Source: Odontocerum albicorne (Eukaryota > Arthropoda > Insecta > Trichoptera > Odontoceridae). Taken from it: 64,000 nucleotides of DNA. The stretch lies in contig OX463855.1 in NCBI GenBank assembly GCA_949825065.1, forward strand, positions 40,496,301-40,560,300, in the 5' to 3' direction. The notes under the pieces are model-generated. The model was not told the origin of the DNA, ran no database searches, and was given only the letters and a program-made list of their open reading frames with translations. Numbering within the stretch: position 1 is the stretch's first letter; each line of letters opens with the position of its first letter. A program made the position numbers and the translations under genes. Shown here piece after piece: positions 43,266-52,734 of this stretch.

Positions 43266-43500
43266 AAAGCCGAACAAAACAAATATAGTGCCAATGTGAG
43301 AGGAAGGTGTGGTAGAGGAAGACCAAAGAAAGTATGACTAGATCAAGTGAATTATATTTTAATATAGTGAACATTTAAAAAGTCAACGAAATCATAGGAA
43401 CTGTAAAAGGTATAGAAGAGACGGAATATGTGTATTGAGATACGAAATTTTGGCACTCTGTCCTGTCTACCCCGACAGAGAAACGGCATGATGAATGTTA
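43266..43500 (+). mobile_element. RTE-a 3' tail after the 87-bp satellite
   Basis: It continues directly from the last unit: KPNKTNIVPM, VEEDQRKYD, FLALCPVYPDRETA-like terminus (TGTCTACCCCGACAGAGAAAC). The array therefore expanded in place inside one RTE-a copy. Confidence 0.75.
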
Positions 43501-43504
43501 GTTT

Positions 43505-43650
43505 GTGATACACTTATTCCCAAATGGATATTATATTTATATTCAAGGATAGTAATTATTATTTTCTAATTAAATATGTATGGATTTTTGAAGAGAAAAA
43601 AAATATCTCAAAACAAACGGTAGTTTGAAAATATCAGCTAATTCATTTAT
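43505..43650. other. No gene seen
   Basis: Short AT-rich spacer. Confidence 0.3.
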
Positions 43651-43770
43651 TACACTTTCGTTACACACAATATAACCTGACGGGTTTATTGGCATGTGGC
43701 AATCTCTAACAACCTACTATGAAGATGTTAAAGAGGTCTTGTGTGGAAACTAGACTGATCAAAAATAATG
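43650..43770 (-). mobile_element. SINE A tail, minus
   Basis: TTTCGTTACACACAATATAA, CCTGACGGGTTTATTGGCAT, GTGGCAATCTCTAACAACC. The head is lacking; it ends near an opposing SINE A. Confidence 0.65.
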
Positions 43771-43804
43771 GATGCCTAGGGGAACCCACAGTTCTCAGGG
43801 ACGG

Positions 43805-44030
43805 GAGAAGATATCCGTGACCTAGTTGATTAGACGCCTGCCTTTCAACACGGAGGTTGCAGGTTCAAATCTCGCTGGTACCCAGATTATTTTTTTTAAT
43901 TGATTTTAGTCTGGTTTTCACTTTAGGCTTCTTTAACATCTTTCTGGTTGGTTGATGAGATTGTCACATGGCAATGAGCCCACCAGGTTGCACTATATGC
44001 AACGAAATTGTAATATTGCAAACCTCTTAC
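43805..44030 (+). mobile_element. SINE A, plus, near full length
   Basis: Head GTGACCTAGTTGATTAGACG, B box GGTTCAAATCTCGCTGG (43862-43878), body GATTTTAGTCTGGTTTTCAC, tail CATCTTTCTGGTTGGTTGAT and ATGGCAATGAGCCCACCAG. The pair with 43650-43770 is in inverted orientation. Confidence 0.8.
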
Positions 44031-44218
44031 AAATCACGACGTGGAGGATATATATTCTGCGTTTGGTTAGGAATTTATTGATTTTGACATATTTGGGATT
44101 TTCGATTGCTTTATTTCATAGAGGAATAAATTAGTACTTTGCTATACCTGATATTTAACACTTTCAGCCAAACAAAAGTAAATGATGCAAGTTACGTGGT
44201 CGCACGAACATTATTTTT
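44030..44218. other. No gene seen
   Basis: Short spacer. Confidence 0.3.
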
Positions 44219-44219
44219 C

Positions 44220-44795
44220 ATATAAAGTAAGATATCATCAATCAAAAGGAAAGGAAGGGATGGTGGAGAGGAAAGGAAAAATCAGGAATGAAACACGTTA
44301 TTTTACTGACTAGTTTTTTCAGTCGCTTCTTAAAGTATGCCAAGGACGGAGCGAGTCTTATATTGGTTTGTAACTGATTCCAGAGTCTCACTGTATGGAC
44401 AATAAAGGACGACGTAAAAAAAGAGGAACGGTGAACTGGAAAGGCCAAAAGACAATCTCTGTTTGAGCGTAGCGCTAATCCATGATTGGAAAGACGCTGA
44501 AAATTTTTAGCGAGATAAGAGGGGGCCTCGGAACAGTTAAAGATATTATACAATATAGACAGTATGTGAATTTGGCGTATATTTCTAACATTAAACCAGT
44601 TCAATGCCTTCTGGTATGAAGTTAACATATATGATCGTACTTTCGTAGGTTGAAAATAAATCTTAGACACACATTTTGAAGACGCTGTAATTTGTCCAGC
44701 TGTTCCTCTGTAACATCCAAGTAACAGACGTCCGCATAGTCCAGAATCGGAAAGAGCAGAGATTGTTCGAGTAAATAGAGCAAAACACTCTAGTA
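44220..44795 (-). pseudogene. LINE-C reverse transcriptase C-terminus
   Basis: A minus frame (44670-44242) of 142 codons includes SYQKALNWFNVRNIRQIHIL, GLALRSNRDCLLAFPVHRSS and RLWNQLQTNIRLAPSLAYFK. Upstream in another frame (44600-44795) is LLFPILDYADVCYLDVTEEQ, LDKLQRLQNVC, the pre-thumb segment typical of Jockey/CR1 LINEs. A frameshift near 44640 separates them. It is the best-preserved LINE-C copy; the RT core and endonuclease are absent. Confidence 0.85.
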
Positions 44796-44799
44796 ACTT

Positions 44800-45005
44800 T
44801 TAAATACCCTTTTCCCGTTGATTGATGATTTTATGTATTATCTTGTTCATGAATTTTGTACCAACATTTGGTTTGATGTATTTATGCGACCTTGCTATTT
44901 CCTTTATTTACTTTTTTCATGTTGGTTGTAAAAGATTGCCGTCAAGCAATAACCCTGTTAGATTGCTTTATAATGAAAAGTAATGTTATGTATGATGCTA
45001 TAAGG
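44800..45005 (+). mobile_element. LINE-C 3' untranslated fragment
   Basis: GTTGATTGATGATTTTATGT, then TTATGCGACCTTGC, TTCATGTTGGTTGTAAAAGA and AAGCAATAACCCTGTTAGAT match the tail at 38310-38540. Diverged. Confidence 0.6.
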
Positions 45006-45009
45006 TCTT

Positions 45010-45240
45010 AAATGAAAACGAGAGGGGATATCTATGGTACAGAACAAAGGGTGATTATCCAAAATATGCTCACCATGTCGAACTTCTCACGGTGTGTAAC
45101 TTTAGAAGCCTCGAAACAAGAAAGCGAGAATCCATTGCGATATTCCTCGCAGGACCACACTCGCAGCCGGGATTCACTACAACACCCACTCTGTAAAGGT
45201 GACTAGTCACCACGCAGTGACCTGTCTGCAAACGACACAT
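45010..45240 (+). mobile_element. LINE-J internal fragment, plus
   Basis: GGTACAGAACAAAGGGTGAT, TATGCTCACCATGTCGAACT, AGCCTCGAAACAAGAAAGCG correspond to the TKGDYPKYAHHVELLT.CN.RSLETRK segment of LINE-J. After 45145 homology is lost. Confidence 0.6.
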
Positions 45241-45423
45241 GACAGACACTTCCATCTTATTGATTCTTATTATATTAGCCGTTTTACTGCTGGACATTTT
45301 TTTCAATACTATAAAACGTCTATATATAGACTCTCAGGACTCTATCGGTTAAACCATGGTTTCAAATGGATATATTATTGGATTGATTTATATCTAGAGT
45401 TCTTATTTACACCAGTTATACTA

Positions 45424-45946
45424 GTTAGTCAAAAAGTTTTGAAAGCGGAAATGAAAATACATTTTTTTGGGGGGAAATCACTTTTATTGCTCAGTATAGT
45501 CTCCCATAAGATCAATACACTTGGTCCAACGATCTTCCAACTTTGTTGTCCCATCACGGAAGTGACTTTCTGGAAGGCCTGCAAAATACTCCTCTACGAC
45601 GGCTATAACCTCTTCGTTTGATGAAAAATGCATTCCACGAAGGAATTTTTTGAGGTGTGAGAACAGCCATGTTTCACCAGAACTTTCACAATCTTTGCAT
45701 GGATTTCAGTAGCCGATAAACCTTCCAAAACAAAGAATTTAATCACTGCACGATATTCGGATTTTTCCATTGTTAAAAAATACACTGACACGTCAACTTC
45801 AAATGGCTTGTAAACAAAGAATGAATTGACAGATCGAAATGAAATTTTGAGTACGTTCTTATGAAAGATGAAATATTAAAATGGCGTAGAAATTTTGTTT
45901 TTTCTACTGCTCCATACATGTCGCTTTCAAAACGTGTTGACTAACC
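45424..45946 (-). mobile_element. mariner relative of 24229, larger deletion (523 bp)
   Basis: TA at 45422-45423 and 45947-45948. The minus strand has MEKSEYRAVIKFFVLEGLSA, TEIHAKIVKVLV, then a jump, in another frame, to the FWLFSHLKKF and AVVEEYFAGLPESHFRDGTT parts. All three catalytic Asp are gone. The deletion endpoints differ from 24229-25021, so the two arose separately from a longer element. Confidence 0.85.
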
Positions 45947-45959
45947 TATTATTCATATC

Positions 45960-46095
45960 CAACGCACGTCGGTACAATTTAACATGTAGATTGTCTGGTT
46001 GGTTGAAAGACATTGCCACTTAGCAATAAGTTAGTCACTATGTTTTAAAATGAAGTGTTAAATAAATAAAATATAAAAATTCTATAGATTAATAC
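45960..46095 (+). mobile_element. LINE-C tail fragment
   Basis: TTGTCTGGTTGGTTGAAAGA, CATTGCCACTTAGCAATAAG, then GTGTTAAATAAATAAAATA. It could equally be a SINE A tail, since both share this segment; the AAATAAATA end favours LINE-C. Confidence 0.6.
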
Positions 46096-46099
46096 AAAA

Positions 46100-46715
46100 A
46101 TTATAGTTGGATCTTTTACGCATATATTTCTCCATTGATATAAAAAATAATACAGATAGAATTGAGAAATATGTACATCTCGTTTCAGCTCAATACAGCT
46201 ACATACGAAGGCGCAATAATTCGCTCGGATCGGTTCAATGGAACTGTAAACAAGTTGCTTTTCCACTCTCGAGTACTGTGATAACACCATCTCTCTCTGA
46301 TCCGGTCGGAAGAGACTCCATACTAGTGTATTCAGCACTGTTGCTTTATGAGAGGTAGTGAAGCACGCAGCCGTGGGAAAATCAGGCAGCTGGACCGTAA
46401 AGCAGCCTCCCTCCCCTTGACATCTACCTCCTCCGAGACACCTGCCCCCTCCCCGGAGGAGAGCTCTGCACAGGTGATCTGGACCGGCGAGGCCTGAGGA
46501 ACGGAGGACCGGACAAACGAGATGAGTGCCTCCGATTATAATAAGTGATCGTAAAAATAGATCACAACGATTGGAAATTTAATTTTCTAACTCTTGTAAT
46601 TCGGCGGACATGTACATTATCAATGGATTTGATTACGAAACTCAAATAAAACACGACATGAATCAAATCGGCGTATATCAAAGGACAAGTGCATTAGATA
46701 TCGGAGAAAATTGAT
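46100..46715. other. No gene; GC-rich non-repeated stretch
   Basis: 46360-46520 is GC-rich (CAGCCTCCCTCCCCTTGACA; GAGACACCTGCCCCCTCCCC; GGACCGGCGAGGCCTGAGGA). It has no second copy here and could be conserved host sequence. No splice-consistent exon found. Confidence 0.4.
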
Positions 46716-46719
46716 ATAT

Positions 46720-47095
46720 TTATTGAACACTTTTATTGCAAATACAATCTGGCGGGCTTATTTCCAGTCGGCAATCTCTTCCAACCAACCAGACAAAAGT
46801 AAATGAAGCAAGTTACGTGGTCACATAAATCATTCAAATTACTATCCATCTCCACGAAATCCATAAACATATACGTGAGCATATGCCCACGAACCCCACA
46901 AAGACGAACAATCACCCGAACATTATTTTTCATATAAAGTGAGATATCATCAATCAAAAGGAAAGGAAGGGATGGTGGAGAGGAAAGGAAAAGAAAAATC
47001 AAGAATGAAACACGTTATTTTACTGACTAGAAATTAAGAGTTTTTTCAGTCGCTTCTTAAAGCATATGCCAAGGGATTGATAGTCATATCAATCC
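46720..47095 (-). mobile_element. LINE-C 3' end, minus
   Basis: Begins with the poly-T side TTTATTGAACACTTTTATTG and carries the inverted tail (CTTATTTCCAGTCGGCAATC, GCATATGCCCACGAACCCCA) and the end of the coding part near 47040-47070. At 47095 it passes into a satellite made of its own 3' untranslated sequence. Confidence 0.8.
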
Positions 47096-47432
47096 CCACG
47101 AAATCCATAAACATATACGTGAGCACATGCCCACGAACCCCACAAAGACGGACAGTCTTATACTCTCTTTTCAAACATATACGTGAGCACATGCCCACGA
47201 ACCCCACAAAGACGGACAGTCTTATACTCTCTTTTCAAACATATACGTGAGCACATGCCCACGAACCCCACAAAGACGGACAGTCTTATACTCTCTTTTC
47301 AAACATATACGTGAGCACATGCCCACGAACCCCACAAAGACGGACAGTCTTATACTCTCTTTTCAAACATATACGTGAGCACATGCCCACGAACCCCACA
47401 AAGACGGACAGTCTTATATTCTCTTTTCAAAC
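47095..47432 (-). repeat. 64-bp satellite (5 copies) derived from the LINE-C 3' region
   Basis: ACATATACGTGAGCACATGC starts units at 47111, 47175, 47239, 47303 and 47367. The unit includes CCACGAACCCCACAAAGACG, also present once in the LINE-C tail at 46870-46905. The remainder (GACAGTCTTATACTCTCTTT) is not in other LINE-C copies. Copies are almost identical. Confidence 0.95.
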
Positions 47433-47514
47433 GTTTATTTGTTTAGCTTAAAAATTATTTATAAACTAATAAACTATTCAGTTGGACAAAAGATCGATTA
47501 TAAATTTTTGAAGT

Positions 47515-48030
47515 TAAATTAACCCGTCCTGTCATGTGATGTGTATGGTAACTAGTTCACATTGCTTATAAAAACTTTAATATCTCTATAAATATAATAA
47601 ATACTGGGTTCAGATTTTAGGTATTCCTCCGTAATACATTTACGCATTGAATGAAAAAATAATATTAATAATAATTAACACTTATCGGCCACATCAGAGA
47701 TATTTTGTGAAAATCGGGAATAAATTCCCTAATACAATCAAAAGTGTGCCAGTGTGTGACGTAGGTATATTAATTCTAAAAAACCGCTATGGGTGAGGAA
47801 GCGACGCTATTCACGTCTCACTCTCACTCTACTTCGGTATATGGGAATGCAAGATATAGAATCTCAGTTCGCAGTTGTGTTTCTTGCTTCGAGATATAAC
47901 ATACAGTGTTATTGTTCCGAGTCCCGTCTCAGGTCTCAGCAGCTCTCGAGCATCCATTTGAGGTGGTCTCTTACTATACAATCAAACGTGTGTCAGTGTG
48001 TGACGTAAGTATATTCATTCTAAAAAACCC
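47515..48030. mobile_element. Possible TTAA element relative
   Basis: TTAACCCGTCCTGTCATGTG at 47519 resembles a TTAA-type end. 47575-47735 matches 9545-9700 (AATATCTCTATAAATATAAT, AGGTATTCCTCCGTAATAC). From 47740 it diverges. A 53-bp direct repeat (GTGTGACGTAGGTATATTAA at about 47755 and GTGTGACGTAAGTATATTCA at about 47998) bounds 47735-48030. The right end is unclear. Confidence 0.5.
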
Positions 48031-48200
48031 CTACCGGTTTCAAGGCTTTCACCTCATCTTCAGGGAAGCGCAACCTTGAAACCGGTAGGGTTATACCGTC
48101 ACAAAAAAGTGGAATAAACAGTGTTTGATAAAAATAAATTACAATGTCTTTAAACCTCCACAACGTTAATGCCTTAACTACAAACAACATATGTGTATCA
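48028..48200. repeat. Repeat P fold-back pair
   Basis: A minus half (CTACCGGTTTCAAGGCTTTC, ACCTCATCTTCAGGGAAGCG) meets a plus half (CCTTGAAACCGGTAGGGTTA). Only the core segments form the inverted repeat here; the plus half runs to AATGCCTTAACTACAAACAA. Confidence 0.82.
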
Positions 48201-48204
48201 TATT

Positions 48205-48545
48205 GATGTGTATTGAATACACAGCACCTGAACGCGCGGATTTTTTTAGCATAGGAAGGGTAAGATTAACGTACTGCCCAGATAACAGAACTCACCAACC
48301 TGCTATTTGAAAGAAAAGTGTTAAAACACGCAGTCAATTCAAGACTTGCTTTTTGTAAAATTATGATTTTTTTTTCAAATGTAATTGATCCACAGTTTGT
48401 TTAAATCCGCGAGTGCACAACCCGCGGATACAGAGGGCCGATTACAATAAATTTGAATATCATCTGCTAACAATAAATTATTGTTTCAATAAACATTAAT
48501 AACAATGACTTAGGAAGCACTTGAAGACGACCTTTTTTAGGAGTC
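48205..48545. other. No gene seen
   Basis: Unclassified AT-rich sequence. Confidence 0.35.
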
Positions 48546-48554
48546 TTATCAAAA

Positions 48555-48660
48555 TTTATGATAATATATAAACCACACACATATACTGCATTAAACCTAA
48601 AGACGAATATGTTACCATCGCATATCGGAAGATCTACGGAGGTATCTGTACTGTATTACT
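48555..48660 (+). repeat. Repeat R copy
   Basis: TACTGCATTAAACCTAAAGA, CGAATATGTTACCATCGCAT, ATCGGAAGATCTACGG, like 7570-7650. Confidence 0.65.
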
Positions 48661-48790
48661 TTTCGGGCTAATTGCTATGTGTCAATTTCTTCTAACAAAC
48701 CACAAAAATGTTAAAGGGACATTAATCGGAAATCCAACTGAATTTTTTTTTTTAAAGTTTGAATTCCATCGGGAATCGGATCCGTAAGGC
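48655..48790 (-). mobile_element. SINE A, minus, diverged
   Basis: GGGCTAATTGCTATGTGTCA (tail), AATGTTAAAGGGAC (body) and GAATTCCATCGGGAATCGGA (B-box side) in reverse order. The tRNA head is truncated. Confidence 0.55.
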
Positions 48791-48984
48791 TAAGGCCACA
48801 CCAAAGTGCTTCGCTAGGTGCTACGTGACTAATAGACTAGGTGACAAAAACGAAAAACTCGGATGTATAGGAGAGAAATGTGGAAATGGAATAAGATTAA
48901 AACGAGCTGAATAAAAGGCATAAAAATTTGTTCAGGGAAGATAATATAAGGGGTAACAGAATATGGAATTAAATGATAAGGGAT

Positions 48985-49265
48985 GAATGTGAACTTAACC
49001 ACTCTTAGATGGTTTGGACACGTGGAACAATTGAAGAAACACTTTGAAAAAAATTAATATACAGTGCAAATGTGAGTGGAAGACGTGGAAGACGAAAACC
49101 AAGGAGAGTATAGTCGGATCAAGTGAATAATATTTTGAAAGAAGAAAATGTAAGACAGAGAAACTTTCACAGACGTTTGCATATAATATTTGTTTAATAA
49201 TGTTTATAAATACATTCGTTCCACGTGTCCAAACCATCTAAGAGTTCTCTTCTTCACCTCACTCA
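48985..49265. mobile_element. RTE-a fragments in inverted orientation
   Basis: 48990-49165 (+) has TCTTAGATGGTTTGGACACG, GGAAGACGTGGAAGACG and GATCAAGTGAATAATATTTT. 49205-49265 (-) has CGTTCCACGTGTCCAAACCA and CTAAGAGTTCTCTTCTTCAC. Two RTE-a tails face each other; a short unrelated segment lies between. Confidence 0.65.
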
Positions 49266-49299
49266 ATACATTTGCCTGAAATTTACAACTATCCTTTAC

Positions 49300-49562
49300 A
49301 ATACTTTATTGATAGTTAAGGCATTAACATTGTGAAGGTATAAAGACATTGTAATTTGTTTTATCAAACACTGTTTATTCCACTTTTTGTAACGGTATAA
49401 CCCTACCAGTTTCAAGGCTTCCCCCTCAGCTTTCACAACAAGACTCATGTTTGTGTTCCCCTGATGATAAGGCGAAAGCCTTGAAACCGGTAGGGTTATA
49501 CCGTTACAAAAAGTGGAATAAACAGTGTTTGATAAAACAAATTACAATATCCTCTATAACTT
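49300..49562. repeat. Repeat P fold-back pair, best preserved core
   Basis: Minus half 49310-49440 and plus half 49440-49555 meet around ACAACAAGACTCATGTTTGTG. The plus core is CTGATGA (49461-49467), AAGGCGAAAGCCTT (49469-49482; five pairs closed by GAAA), GAAAC (49483-49487), then CGGTA / TACCG pairing (49488-49492 with 49499-49503). Confidence 0.88.
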
Positions 49563-49564
49563 TA

Positions 49565-49845
49565 TTGTGTCTTCTGTCATACATTGTCATCCCATGCATA
49601 TACCAATCAGTATTTTTCCACGTCCACATTTCCCTCCTATACATTAAAGTTGTTAACTAAACTACTGTCCTCAGTGAGATACAGGCAAAAGCCTAGTTTA
49701 CTGGGGACTCGACAAATGAAAGCCAACAAACCCAGATCCATTAAACTCATGTTTCCAAATTAAATTACGTGTTGTTTTTTCGCTAATTGTGTATATTTCT
49801 TGTCATGTGTAAATATAATAAATTAACTGTTGTGCTCTATCATCT
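49565..49845 (-). mobile_element. RTE reverse-transcriptase fragment then unclassified
   Basis: TTCCACGTCCACATTTCCCT, CCTATACATTAAAGTTG on the minus strand resembles the TLMYGSE.W segment before the RTE-a tail. The remainder (49660-49845) is unclassified. Confidence 0.4.
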
Positions 49846-49848
49846 TAG

Positions 49849-50080
49849 CAGATTTTGATACTGTCCTTTTCGAGTATATTTGCTTTAGTGCCCCATTGAC
49901 TTCGTATCCTATCGCTACACGAAGTCCGATATCTCGTAACTCTTATATGATATCCATGGCCTAGTAGATTTTTTTACTGTCCTTTTCGATTATATTTGCT
50001 TTAGTGCCCCATTAACTTCGTATCCTATCGCTACACGAAGTCCAATATCTCGTAACTCTTCTATGATATCCATGGCCTAG
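49849..50080 (+). repeat. Tandem duplication of ~115 bp
   Basis: GATACTGTCCTTTTCGAGTA .. CTTCGTATCCTATCGCTACA .. ATGATATCCATGGCCTAG occurs twice (49856 and 49971 approximately). The second copy runs into the SINE A head, so ATCCATGGCCTAG is part of the SINE start. Related sequence (GACTTTATTTCCTATCACTA) is at 57140 and 58105. Confidence 0.82.
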
Positions 50081-50268
50081 TTGGCAAGACGCACGTTTCC
50101 CAGCTTGGAGTTTGCGAGTTCGATTCCCGTTTGAACCCTTGATTTTTTTAAAAAGGATTCCAGTCTGGTTTTCATTTAAGGTCTCTTAAACATGTTTCTG
50201 GTTGGTTGAAAGCTATTGCCATATGACAATAAGCCCGCCAGATTGTAATGTATACAAAGAAAGTCTAC
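50068..50268 (+). mobile_element. SINE A, full length
   Basis: Head ATCCATGGCCTAGTTGGCAA, GACGCACG; B box GAGTTCGATTCCCGTTTG (50117-50134); body GGATTCCAGTCTGGTTTTCA, TTTAAGGTCTCTTAAACATG; tail TTTCTGGTTGGTTGAAAGCT, GACAATAAGCCCGCCAGATT. It provides the empty-site reference for the insertion at 9495. Confidence 0.87.
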
Positions 50269-50327
50269 TACAGAAAAAATACTACCCAAATAGCAGTATT
50301 CCTCAACTTGCTCTAATGTTTTATTTT

Positions 50328-50535
50328 TATTAAACTTTTGTTGTTAACAATATAACCTAGCAGGCTTAGTGCCATGTGGTAATCTCATTCAACCAAATAG
50401 AAACATGTTAAAAGGGAATTATGTTAAAACCAGGTTAGAATCCTTTTAAATAAAATCTGGTTTCCTACGGAAATCGAACTGGTAACCTCCGGATCGTAGG
50501 TCAGGCGTCATATCAAATAGGCCACAAAGGTTGAC
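50328..50535 (-). mobile_element. SINE A, minus, full length
   Basis: Reverse order: AACAATATAACCTAGCAGGC, GCCATGTGGTAATCTC, AATCCTTTTAAATAAAATCT, GGTAACCTCCGGATCGTAGG, AATAGGCCACAAAGG. Forms a head-out inverted pair with 50068-50268. Confidence 0.82.
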
Positions 50536-50555
50536 ATTTATTGTGTTTGATAATA

Positions 50556-51450
50556 TTGGGTTGATGCAAAAGTTATGATCGTTTTTTACATATACAATTA
50601 AACATTTTTTTTTAGATTTGTATTATTTATTTAATCAATTATATAATTTCCATCAGTTCTTATAACCTTCTTCCATCTTTCTATCAACTTATTAATACCA
50701 TTAGTGTAAAATTCCGTGGATTTTGAGGCGAAAAATGTAGTAAGGGATGTTTTTACCTGCTCTATTGAATCAAATTTTTTATCATTTAAAATTTTTTGCA
50801 GTGATCGGAATAAATGAAAATCGGAAGGAGCAAGATCTGGAGAATACGGTGGATGCTTGATAACATCCCAATTCAACTCATTTAGCTTGTGTTGGGTCAT
50901 CATAGCCACATGTGGTCGCGCGTTGTCGTGATGAAACACTACCCCTTTTCTGTTTACCAATTCTGATCTATCCTTTTGAAGGGCGATGTTCAATTTGGAT
51001 AATTGCTGACAATATCGTTCTGCTGTAATTGTCTGATTGCGTTCCAAGAGTTCAAAATACACAATAGTGAAAAATTAGTGAAAAATTAATGAAAAATTAG
51101 TGAAAAATCCTTAGATGGGAATTTCGTAAACCATCTTCGTACCTGTCGAACTTTGATGACATCTGCTCCATACACTTTGCAAATGTTTTTGGTTGCCACA
51201 CTCGAGGTATTGTCTTTACGGAATTCATAAAGTAAACAATGACGTAAATGCACTTTATAGACCGACATTTTGAAAAAATACAAGGGCTCTTCACTGTACT
51301 CTGGCCAGGCCAAAACTGAATAGAAAGTAGAGGGAAAGCATCCTTTAGACAATGGAATTATTTAAAAGAAGATACTATTCATAATTTCTTACCTGGGATT
51401 TTTTTTACCTGGGATCATAAAAAACGGTCATAACTTTTGCATCAACCCTA
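50556..51450 (-). mobile_element. mariner with internal deletion (895 bp)
   Basis: TA at 50554-50555 and 51451-51452. Ends TTGGGTTGATGCAAAAGTTA and TAGGGTTGATGCAAAAGTTA. Both ends complete. Confidence 0.9.
50631..51300 (-). pseudogene. mariner transposase, central deletion with filler repeats
   Basis: 50631-51062 encodes 143 C-terminal residues: ERNQTITAERYCQQLSKLNI, VVFHHDNARPHVAMMTQHKL, HPPYSPDLAPSDFHLFRSLQ, with Asp 2 and Asp 3 separated by 34 residues (D34D). 51097-51300 encodes the N-terminus in shifted frames (MSVYKVHLRHCLLYEFRKDN, ADVIKVRQVRRWFTKFPSKD). The linker and first Asp are missing. At the join, 51064-51108, about four copies of TGAAAAATTAG occur. Inactive. Confidence 0.9.
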
Positions 51451-51454
51451 TATC

Positions 51455-51950
51455 TTCAATTATTTTATTTACTTTGTGATTTCGTCACAAGGGACACTGT
51501 GACGTGGATTAATAAATTAATATATATTCCAGTATAAAAATTATAATTAAAATTATTAAAACGGTTTTATACGTGTATCCAAAAGCGTAGCAGTATAGAA
51601 AACTTGTTATTGGATCCAATCCGATACGCAGATTTATAATAAAATGATGGTTTAACAGCGGAAGTTGTGCCATGATCGGTCTTGTTTTTGATGATTCGGT
51701 GGTTCAAATCCGTGAACCGTTATGCTTTTTTGATAATATGTACTATATGCACAAACTTATGAGATTGATTGGGCGTATACATAGAATGAATAAAATAAAA
51801 TAATTAGTTGTAAGAATTGTTATCTAGTTTAAAAAAGGTGTGTATGGTAGTTGTTGACTATTTATAGAAAAATTAAATAAAAATAAAATTTACATGGGGG
51901 AAATTAAAATTAAGTAAGTTCGTAGTTATAATATTATATATTAATAAAGG
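51455..51950. other. No gene; tRNA-like fragment
   Basis: 51655-51725 has GATTCGGTGGTTCAAATCCG (B-box-like) and GTGCCATGATCGGTCTTG, probably a degraded SINE head. It cannot fold as an obvious tRNA by eye. Confidence 0.4.
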
Positions 51951-51954
51951 TATG

Positions 51955-52205
51955 CAAAATAATGAAGTGGCAATGGGCAGGACACATAGCCAGAATGTCA
52001 GACTCCCGATGGACATCCGAAATAATCCAATGGTACCCAAGAGGCATAAAGAGGCCCAGAAGCAGACCGAAGGTACGCTGGATAGATGAAATCAGGAAGC
52101 ATGGCAGCATCACATGACATCGACGAGCAAAAAACCGAACTATTTGGAGTCAACTTGGGGAGACCTTCATCCAGCAGTGGATCGACCCTGGTTGACAATG
52201 ATGAT
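51955..52205 (+). pseudogene. RTE-e C-terminal remnant
   Basis: The plus strand encodes MKWQWAGHIARMSDSRWTSE, IIQWYPRGIKRPRSRPKVRW, IDEIRKHG, RTIWSQLGETFIQQWIDPG with one stop. It aligns residue by residue with the minus copy at 55243-55671 (KWSWAGYIAVRCSDSRWTKK ..). Confidence 0.8.
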
Positions 52206-52249
52206 GATATTAATTAAAGTAGTTCTTAAGATATACATTTGTACATAGC

Positions 52250-52640
52250 TCTTCTTTTTTTACGCCATCTTTTACTGTCCATGAAATGAGACTCTGGAAC
52301 CAGTTTACAAACCAATGTTAGACTCGCTCCGTACTTAACATGCTTTAAGAAGTGACTGAAAAAATTCGGAATTTCTTATCAGTTATATAATATTTCATTC
52401 CTGATTTTTATTTTCTCTCCTCCATCCCTTCCTATTCCTTTCATTAATGATATCTCATTTTTACTTTAATATGTACATGTTTATAAATTTCATAAATATA
52501 TACAATCTTTTGAATATTTTTTTGCGACCATGTATGTAACTTGCTTTATTAAATTTTGTCTGGTTGGTTGGAAGAGATTGATGCCTAGCAATAAGCCAGC
52601 CAGATTATATTTGTAATGTAGTGTTAAATAAATAAATATA
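52250..52640 (+). mobile_element. LINE-C 3' part
   Basis: CTCTGGAACCAGTTTACAAA, CCAATGTTAGACTCGCTCCG (RLWNQ..NVRLAP), then TGGTTGGTTGGAAGAGATTG, ATGCCTAGCAATAAGCCAGC and GTGTTAAATAAATAAATATA at the end. More diverged than 38155-38540. Confidence 0.75.
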
Positions 52641-52734
52641 TAGGTACAACCTTTGGAAAATGTTTGTATTATAGATTACTTTATTAAATAAAATAAAAAT
52701 ATAAAAAAAAGAATGAATAAAAATTAACAACATA

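Noticed and set aside
40555..43374. 939-residue repeat protein on the minus strand
   Set aside because: It is the stop-free strand of an 87-bp satellite that descends from RTE-a on the opposite strand; no unique domain, signal or start context supports a gene.
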